Source of the DNA: Acidobacteriota bacterium | Lineage (GTDB): Bacteria > Acidobacteriota > Blastocatellia > Pyrinomonadales > Pyrinomonadaceae | Reading direction: 5' to 3' | Length of the DNA stretch: 8,039 nucleotides | Assembly: GCA_019247865.1 (NCBI GenBank) | Contig: JAFBAJ010000772.1 | Coordinates: 1 to 8,039 of the forward strand | Shown here: positions 1 to 4,559 of the stretch, in pieces | Layout: each line of letters opens with the position of its first letter | Position numbering within the stretch: position 1 is the first letter of the stretch | The notes under the pieces: model-generated | The model's input: only the letters and a program-made list of their open reading frames with translations | Database searches by the model: none | Told to the model about the DNA's origin: nothing | Made by a program: the position numbers and the translations under genes

Positions 1-1702
1 TCTCCTCCGGATCGTTATCACCATCGAGACACATCTGCACCGGAATCGTCTGCGTGAAGACGCCTTCAGGAAAAGTCAGCGTCCCGCTCGCGTTGATGAA
101 GTCCACGCCCGGCGCGCACGCAGCTCCGCCCGTCGCAGAGCCGCTGGTGGTCGCGTAATTGACCGTCACCGTTCCCGCTCCGCCGTTGTTGCGCGCGACA
201 GTGACGTTGGCCGTCTCGCCTTCGTTGACGGTGTAATTTTGCAGGGCGAAACCGAACTGGCCCGGCCCCTGCGGAGTGGTCGTCGAGATGTCTATGCACC
301 AGCCGCCCTGTATCACGCCTGAGCCGCCCGAGAGGTCGTCGTACACGTAGAGGCTCCACTCGCCGTTCGGGTCGAAACCGTTGAAGGTCGAAGCGAAGGT
401 GGCAGAACCGTCCGGCAGAGGACTGTTATAGGGCGGCGCGGGCGCGGGCGTCGGGAAAAAGTCGTTCCCCGCTCCGACGTTGGTCGGCCGGTACGCGTTC
501 GACAGAATCTGCGCGGAGCTGGTCGGCAGACCCGCCGAAGCGAAGTCCGTCAGCGTGACGTTCGCAGGGGCTGTGAAGCCCTGCGAGCCTCCGATGTCGG
601 AGAGCACGATGAGCTTCTGCCCGGACGGACTGACGAGCAGGATGTCCACATCCTCGCTCCAGGTATGACGAAAACCGTTGAGCGTGATCTTGACGTTGGA
701 GATCAGACCGTTCAGTCCCGTGACCGGAATCTTCGACGGATAGGGCGCGGCTGCTCCCGCGTCGCCGGAGCCGGAGATGGCGATGGGATTGGGACGACAG
801 AACTGCGTCGCGGGCGTGGTCGCAGCGGGCACGATGACGAGCGTCGAGATTCCCTGCGAGCCGATGGTCGCGCCGCCCGTCGGATTTGATAAGACGAGAT
901 TAGCGGTCTCTCCCTGCTCCGGCCCGCTGTCCGGGCAGAGCTGCACGTTGAAGGTCTTGCTCGCTTCGCCGCTTGCGAAGCTGAGCGTGCCGCCGGTAGT
1001 GATGAAGTCAATGCCCGCGCCGCAGCTCGTGCCGCCCGTCGCGGTGTTGTTCGTCACGGCATAGTCGACCGTCACAGGCCCCTGCGTGCCGTTGATGCGC
1101 GAGACGGTGACGGTCGCGGTGTTGCCCGCGTACTCGTTGAAGGTCGCACTGCTGAACTGCACCTGACCGGGCAGCGGCGCTTCGCTCGTCACGTTCAGAC
1201 ACCAGCCGCCGGTGATGCTCCCGCCCGACGCAGGCGAATCGTCGTACACGTAGAGGCTCCACGTTCCGTTCGGATTGCCTCCGTTAAAGACCGAGGCGAA
1301 GGTCGCCGTGCCCGCCGGAGCAGGCTCGCTGTACGGCCCGCCGATGTTTGGGAAAGCGTCTCCGGCATCGTTGTCAGTCGGTTTATAAGAGCCGGAAGGA
1401 ATCGCCCCGGAAGACGGCAATCCCACGGTGGCCGCGTCCGTCAGCGTGATCGTCGCCGGGCTGTCGAAGCCGTCACTTCCGCCCACGTCCGACATCACGA
1501 CGAACTTGCGCCCGTCGGGAGCGACGAGCAGGATATCCAGATCGGAAGCCCAGAAGTGTTGCAGGTTATTGAGCGTGACTGTGACGCTGCTCGTCGTGCC
1601 GACGAGGCCGCTCACGTTGATGCTCGACGGGTACGGATTGGCCGTGCCGCCCATGCCGCCCGTGATCGGAATGATGATGTTGGAGCTGCTGCAAAATTGC
1701 AG
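1..1702 (-). repeat. Tandem [P-like + Calx-beta] protein repeat, ~298 residues per unit
   Basis: Unit 1 spans roughly 1702-809 (residues 51-348) and unit 2 runs from 808 to the window edge (residues 349-617, incomplete). Matching landmarks in the two units include LQFC/TQFC, DLDILLV/DVDILLV, TFASVFNG/TFASTFNG, NGTWSLYVYDD/NGEWSLYVYDD and GGWCLN/GGWCID. Sequence between the landmarks has diverged, so the duplication is old. More units could lie beyond the left edge. Confidence 0.85.
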
Positions 1703-1852
1703 CGCCGGCGCAGACGGAGCAGCAGCAGAGCCCCGTTCCATAGTGGCTCTGCCGCCCAAAGACAGCACGCAGAGAACACCTAAAGCCAAAACCAGACCCA
1801 CGGTCCAGACCTTTGTTCGTTTCACGGTTCCACCGGGTACACTCTTATTCAT
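1..1852 (-). CDS. Secreted P-like/Calx-beta tandem-repeat protein, 3' end beyond the window
   Basis: Reading down from the ATG at 1852 gives 617 codons without a stop before the window edge, so the C-terminus is missing. Residues 11-36 look like a signal peptide (KRTK, then a long Leu/Val stretch to about GRA); no lipobox is seen. Two tandem units of about 298 residues follow. Unit 1 has a proprotein-convertase P-like beta-sandwich (51-223; 'DLDILLVAPDGRK', 'NGTWSLYVYDD', 'GGWCLNV') and a Calx-beta domain (228-341; 'TVTVSRINGTQGPVTVDYA', 'GTLSFASGEASKTF', 'LSNPTGG'). Unit 2 repeats both: P-like 350-523, Calx-beta 531 to the edge. Each unit opens with QFC, and Cys is conserved at matching places (GGWC; SC/AC before the G-x-DF motif), which suggests disulfides in an exported protein. 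Calx-beta folds often bind calcium; I infer a surface or secreted adhesive or structural role. No catalytic domain is visible. Substrate and partner are unknown. Confidence 0.9.
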   Translation of the reverse strand, partial: MNKSVPGGTVKRTKVWTVGLVLALGVLCVLSLGGRATMERGSAAAPSAPALQFCSSSNIIIPITGGMGGTANPYPSSINVSGLVGTTSSVTVTLNNLQHFWASDLDILLVAPDGRKFVVMSDVGGSDGFDSPATITLTDAATVGLPSSGAIPSGSYKPTDNDAGDAFPNIGGPYSEPAPAGTATFASVFNGGNPNGTWSLYVYDDSPASGGSITGGWCLNVTSEAPLPGQVQFSSATFNEYAGNTATVTVSRINGTQGPVTVDYAVTNNTATGGTSCGAGIDFITTGGTLSFASGEASKTFNVQLCPDSGPEQGETANLVLSNPTGGATIGSQGISTLVIVPAATTPATQFCRPNPIAISGSGDAGAAAPYPSKIPVTGLNGLISNVKITLNGFRHTWSEDVDILLVSPSGQKLIVLSDIGGSQGFTAPANVTLTDFASAGLPTSSAQILSNAYRPTNVGAGNDFFPTPAPAPPYNSPLPDGSATFASTFNGFDPNGEWSLYVYDDLSGGSGVIQGGWCIDISTTTPQGPGQFGFALQNYTVNEGETANVTVARNNGGAGTVTVNYATTSGSATGGAACAPGVDFINASGTLTFPEGVFTQTIPVQMCLDGDNDPEE

Positions 1853-1860
1853 CTTTCCAA

Positions 1861-1865
1861 CCTCT
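1861..1865 (-). promoter_or_regulatory. Shine-Dalgarno AGAGG that fixes the start at 1852
   Basis: On the minus strand AGAGG lies 8 nt before the ATG at 1852-1850. An in-frame GTG nine codons downstream, just before KRTK, would give a more compact signal peptide, but it lacks an equally good purine run at this spacing. I therefore prefer the ATG. Confidence 0.6.
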
Positions 1866-1873
1866 TTGCTCGA

Positions 1874-1947
1874 TTGTAGGGGCAGCTTTTGTCCCTGCCC
1901 GCCTTGTGATAACGAGACACGGGCAGGGACCAGCCCTGCCCCTGCAA
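1874..1947. repeat. Nested palindrome, about 74 bp, GGGGCAG/GGGCAGGGAC type
   Basis: The outer arms are 1874-1885 and 1936-1947, pairing TTG-AGGGGCAG with CTGCCCCT-CAA around one T/G position. The inner arms are perfect over 11 bp (1891-1901 GTCCCTGCCCG; 1920-1930 CGGGCAGGGAC). They are separated by a 5/5 internal loop, with an 18-nt apical loop at 1902-1919. It lies 49 nt after the stop codon at 1997 and 22 nt before the start at 1852. The GGGGCAG…GTCCCTGCCC pattern resembles small dispersed palindromes that I recall from intergenic DNA of Acidobacteriota and Chloroflexota. A terminator or mRNA-processing role is inferred. No clear T tract follows on the minus strand. Confidence 0.8.
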
Positions 1948-1996
1948 AATTCTCGCCCGTGACCGGTTTCGTCCGTCGCTCCTGGTTCCGCAAGCC

Positions 1997-4135
1997 TTAC
2001 GGCACGCGTGTGTGCGGCACTGCGACATCGCCGCTCTGTCCGAACTGGATCGAAGTAAAGCCCGCCTGACTGCGCTGGATATACCACTGCCCGTCGCGGA
2101 AGACCGCGACATCCATCTGACCGTCGCCGTCGTAATCCGCAGGCGCGGGCGCGTCCGTGCTCAGGCCGAACTGGATTGTTGTGAAGCCCTGCTGGCTGCG
2201 CAGCAGATACCACGTGCCTGCGCGAAAGACTGCGAGGTCTGCGCGGCCATCGCCGTCGTAATCCCCTGCGACGGGCGCGTCCGTGGCGTTGCCGAACTGC
2301 GTCCCCTGAAATCCGTCGCGGCTCTGCTGGACGTACCACGCGCCTTCGCGATAGACGGCCACATCCGTCTTGCCGTCGCCGTCGTAATCATCAGCCACTG
2401 CGCGGTCGCCCGCCTGCCCGAACGGCACTGTGACGAAGCCGGACGCGCTCTGCTGCATGTACCAGGTTCCGTTCGCCGGACGAAAGACACAGATGTCCGC
2501 CACGCCGTCGCCGTCAAAGTCGCCGGGCTGCGGCACGTCTCCGCCGACGCCGAACTGGACTGCGCGCAACTGATTGTTCGTGCTGTTGAGGATGTACCAA
2601 GTCCCGTCGCGGAAGACCGCGAGGTCTGTCTGCCGGTCGCCGTCATAGTCCGCCGGCACGAGCCGGTCCGCCGCCGCGCCGAACTGCGTCGCGGTCAAGC
2701 CCTGCGCCGAGCGGTTCAGATACCAGGTGCCGTTCGAAGGGCGAAAGACGGCCACGTCCGCCACGCCATCGCCGTCGAAGTCGAAAGGCTTGGCGCGCGT
2801 GATGGCGGGCGCGTCGCCGAGATAACGCGCGAGCGCGAATTGACCAATCGTGCCGCCGCCGTTGGCGGTTCCGGCCACCACGATCTTCCCGTCCGGTTGA
2901 ATCAGCACCGCGTGTGCTTCGTCGAGTCCTTCATAGAAGGTCTCAACTTTACCGCTGTTGCCGAACGCAGTGTCGAGACTGCCGTCGGCGTTGTAACGCC
3001 CCACGGCGAAGGCTGTGCCGCCTCCGCCGCTGACTCCGGCGGCGACGATCTTGCCGTTGGGCTGAACCTTGACTGCGTAAGCGATGTCAACGCCGACGAA
3101 AAAATTGGTCGTGACTTTGCCGTTGCTGCCAAACGTCGTGTCCAAGCTCCCGTTCGTGTTGTAGCGCGCCAGGCCGAAATCAAAGATGTTCACCTGCGGC
3201 GAAGCCGTGCCGCTGACGATGATCTTGCCGTCGGGCTGCAGGACGACCGCAAAGCCTTTGTCCGACATGTTCGCAAAATCGGTCACCACTTTGCCGTCCG
3301 TATCGAACGTCGTATCCAGGCTTCCGTCAGGATTGAAACGCGCGAGGCCGAAATTGTTGTCCGAGCCCTGACCGTAAGTTATCCCGGCGGCGACGATCTT
3401 GTTGTCGGGCTGAAGTGCGAGTCCGAAAATACCGTCTCCGCTGCCGTTGAAATCAACGCTCACAATGCCCGTCCCGCCGAACGTCGTGTCGAGCGTTCCG
3501 TTCGGGTTGACGCGCGCTAATCCGAAATTGCTGCTCGGGAAAAAGCCTGTCCCGCCGCCGAACACGATCTTGCCGTCCGGTTGCAGCACCGCAGCGTTCT
3601 CGACCGACGCTTCGATAAAAAGAATTCCGTCGCCGTCAAAGGTCGTGTCGAGCGTGCCGTTCGGGTTGTAGCGTGCGACGCCCGAAGCAAGCAGCGCGCT
3701 GTTGGTCGAGCTGAACGTCCGGCACGAGCCGACCGCGACGATCTTTCCGTCCGGCTGCAACACGAGCGCATGCAGCTCGTCCTGCGGCGCACCCGGGTAA
3801 GCGAGAGACGTGATCACTTTGCCGCCCACGCCGAAGCTCGTATCGAGGCTGCCGTCCGGGTTATAGCGGACGAGCGCGAAATCCTGAAAATCCCCGGGAC
3901 GCGACCGACCGCCGACCACCAGCTTGCCGTCCGGCTGCCTGACCATCGCAAAGCCGCGATCCTGTGCGGCGACCAGAGTCATGACCGTCCCGCCGTTCCC
4001 GAAAGTCGGGTCAAGGTCGCCGGGCGCGGCCTGAGCCTCTCTCTCATACAGCGCAAACACGAACCCGCAGACCAACAGACACAGCACCCCGGAAGCGAAA
4101 TTCCTCCTGCGTTCTCTCCCCGCAAGCTTACACAT
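1997..4135 (-). CDS. Secreted delta-60 repeat propeller with C-terminal FG-GAP/VCBS cassette
   Basis: This is a complete 712-residue protein. Residues 1-37 form a signal peptide (RERRR, hydrophobic VLCLLVCGFVFAL, likely cleavage after AQA). Residues 39-440 hold seven delta-60 repeats, each with a QPDGK-like motif (67, 127, 185, 242, 300, 358, 413; one is QPDNK, one QPNGK) and usually RYNPDGSLDTTFG. The spacing of about 55-60 residues fits a seven-bladed beta-propeller. Residues 452-706 hold six FG-GAP/VCBS repeats with Asp-rich loops at 452, 496, 539, 583, 625 and 667, followed by AVFR…GTWY and QFG motifs. The Asp loops are typical calcium sites; the second, DYDGDR, has lost a Gly. The last six residues (PHTRVP) fall outside the cassette. 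The start is supported by AAGGGAGG 9 nt upstream. An extracellular binding or surface role is inferred; no enzyme motif is visible and no specific function can be assigned. Confidence 0.95.
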   Translation of the reverse strand: MCKLAGRERRRNFASGVLCLLVCGFVFALYEREAQAAPGDLDPTFGNGGTVMTLVAAQDRGFAMVRQPDGKLVVGGRSRPGDFQDFALVRYNPDGSLDTSFGVGGKVITSLAYPGAPQDELHALVLQPDGKIVAVGSCRTFSSTNSALLASGVARYNPNGTLDTTFDGDGILFIEASVENAAVLQPDGKIVFGGGTGFFPSSNFGLARVNPNGTLDTTFGGTGIVSVDFNGSGDGIFGLALQPDNKIVAAGITYGQGSDNNFGLARFNPDGSLDTTFDTDGKVVTDFANMSDKGFAVVLQPDGKIIVSGTASPQVNIFDFGLARYNTNGSLDTTFGSNGKVTTNFFVGVDIAYAVKVQPNGKIVAAGVSGGGGTAFAVGRYNADGSLDTAFGNSGKVETFYEGLDEAHAVLIQPDGKIVVAGTANGGGTIGQFALARYLGDAPAITRAKPFDFDGDGVADVAVFRPSNGTWYLNRSAQGLTATQFGAAADRLVPADYDGDRQTDLAVFRDGTWYILNSTNNQLRAVQFGVGGDVPQPGDFDGDGVADICVFRPANGTWYMQQSASGFVTVPFGQAGDRAVADDYDGDGKTDVAVYREGAWYVQQSRDGFQGTQFGNATDAPVAGDYDGDGRADLAVFRAGTWYLLRSQQGFTTIQFGLSTDAPAPADYDGDGQMDVAVFRDGQWYIQRSQAGFTSIQFGQSGDVAVPHTRVP
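2018..2782 (-). repeat. Six-repeat FG-GAP/VCBS cassette, copy A
   Basis: The cassette has six units of 42-44 residues, each with a D-x-D-G-D-G loop, AVFR/AVYR, GTWY and QFG/PFG. Loop-to-loop spacing is 44, 43, 44, 42 and 42 residues. By hand alignment it is about 74% identical to copy B at 4569-5330, with the same order of distinctive units (RPSN in unit 1, RPAN in unit 3, AVYR in unit 4). The two copies also share a 26-nt exact match at 2022-2047 and 4573-4598. Confidence 0.9.
2816..4021 (-). repeat. Seven delta-60 repeats, probable seven-bladed propeller
   Basis: There are seven QPDGK-type motifs and seven LDxTFG/D motifs. An unpaired LDPTFG opens the array at residue 41, and the last QPDGK unit (413-440) ends in ARYLGD with no LDxTFG of its own. 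This offset is what a circular propeller closed by its N-terminal strand would show. The fold is inferred from the repeat pattern. Confidence 0.8.
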
Positions 4136-4144
4136 CGCAGCCTA

Positions 4145-4152
4145 CCTCCCTT
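4145..4152 (-). promoter_or_regulatory. Strong Shine-Dalgarno AAGGGAGG
   Basis: On the minus strand this purine run ends 9 nt before the ATG at 4135-4133. It supports that start and the full-length signal peptide of the delta-60 protein. Confidence 0.75.
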
Positions 4153-4403
4153 ATTCGATTGAATTTACCTGTAACAGTCTTGCTCTAGCCGGACAGACAC
4201 AGTCCGATTCAGAACGGAGGCCCGATCAGTTATCCGAACCTGTTGAGATAGTTAAATTAACGAAAGCGACCTAAAACCAATTGACATGCTGGGACAAATA
4301 TTTTGAGCAATCAGTATGCCGCCACCGAAATAATGGAAATTGTCGCGTGGAACTTGAAGTGAAGGAAAATGGCTGCGGGAAAACCTGTATGGCGATAATG
4401 CAA

Positions 4404-4448
4404 ATAGCTTGCAAAGATGTTGCGGGATGAAACATCTTTGCAAGCTAT
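4404..4448. repeat. Perfect 18-bp inverted repeat with 9-nt loop
   Basis: Arms 4404-4421 and 4431-4448 are exact reverse complements (ATAGCTTGCAAAGATGTT against AACATCTTTGCAAGCTAT), with loop GCGGGATGA at 4422-4430. There is no flanking T tract on either strand, so a simple intrinsic terminator is not obvious. It lies about 270 bp upstream of the delta-60 protein start and 111 bp past the stop of the PQQ-like gene. It could be a mobile palindrome, a regulatory stem-loop or a second terminator. Confidence 0.85.
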
Positions 4449-4477
4449 CGTTCGAGTGAAGCAGCAAAACGAAAGCA

Positions 4478-4551
4478 TCTCACGCAAAGGCGCTAAGACG
4501 CAAAGAAAGACTTCATTGTTTTCCTTTGCGTCTTTGCGCCTTTGCGTGAGA
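4478..4551. repeat. 28-bp near-perfect inverted repeat of the TTTGCGTCTTTGCGCC type
   Basis: Arms 4478-4505 and 4524-4551 match as reverse complements at 27 of 28 positions (mismatch at 4494/4535), around an 18-nt loop. The arms consist of a degenerate motif (ACGCAAAG, GCGC, ACGCAAAG) that I recognise as a palindromic intergenic sequence recurring in many bacterial genomes. It begins 8 nt past the stop codon of the gene ending at 4560, so on that transcript it forms a stable hairpin followed by a weak T-containing stretch. On the plus strand six Ts follow the stem (4556-4561), so it could also stop antisense transcription into that gene. Confidence 0.85.
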
Positions 4552-4559
4552 CCTGTTTT

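Larger units (their letters stand above)
4136..4559. other. Gene-free gap with two palindromes, AT-rich in part
   Basis: This 424-bp gap must hold the promoter and leader of the delta-60 protein gene, read leftward. About 35% of bases at 4241-4300 are G or C, clearly below the flanking coding DNA. Two separate inverted repeats occupy 4404-4448 and 4478-4551. No convincing -35/-10 pair stands out. A 71-codon minus-strand frame at 4252-4467 runs through the first palindrome and has no recognisable domain, so I treat it as non-coding. Confidence 0.7.

Noticed and set aside
1..1262. Small minus-strand frames at 66-359, 712-1011 and 1008-1262
   Set aside because: They lie within the P-like/Calx-beta coding region in a different frame and give Arg-rich translations typical of out-of-frame GC-rich DNA.
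1428..2069. A 213-codon plus-strand frame
   Set aside because: It overlaps the start of one minus-strand gene, an intergenic palindrome and the end of another. It is Pro-rich with no domain, so it is a shadow frame.
2012..3520. A 502-codon open frame on the plus strand
   Set aside because: It lies entirely opposite the delta-60/FG-GAP gene. Its periodic, Arg/Val/Ala-rich translation mirrors the repeats of the minus-strand protein, it has no signal or domain of its own, and GC-rich codon use explains the lack of stops.
4252..4467. A 71-codon minus-strand frame in the AT-rich gap
   Set aside because: It reads through the perfect palindrome, has no good ribosome binding site or domain, and would end just before the next gene's leader. 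Chance is the simpler explanation.
4404..4551. CRISPR array
   Set aside because: The two repeats here are unrelated inverted repeats, not regularly spaced direct repeats with spacers, and no cas gene is nearby.
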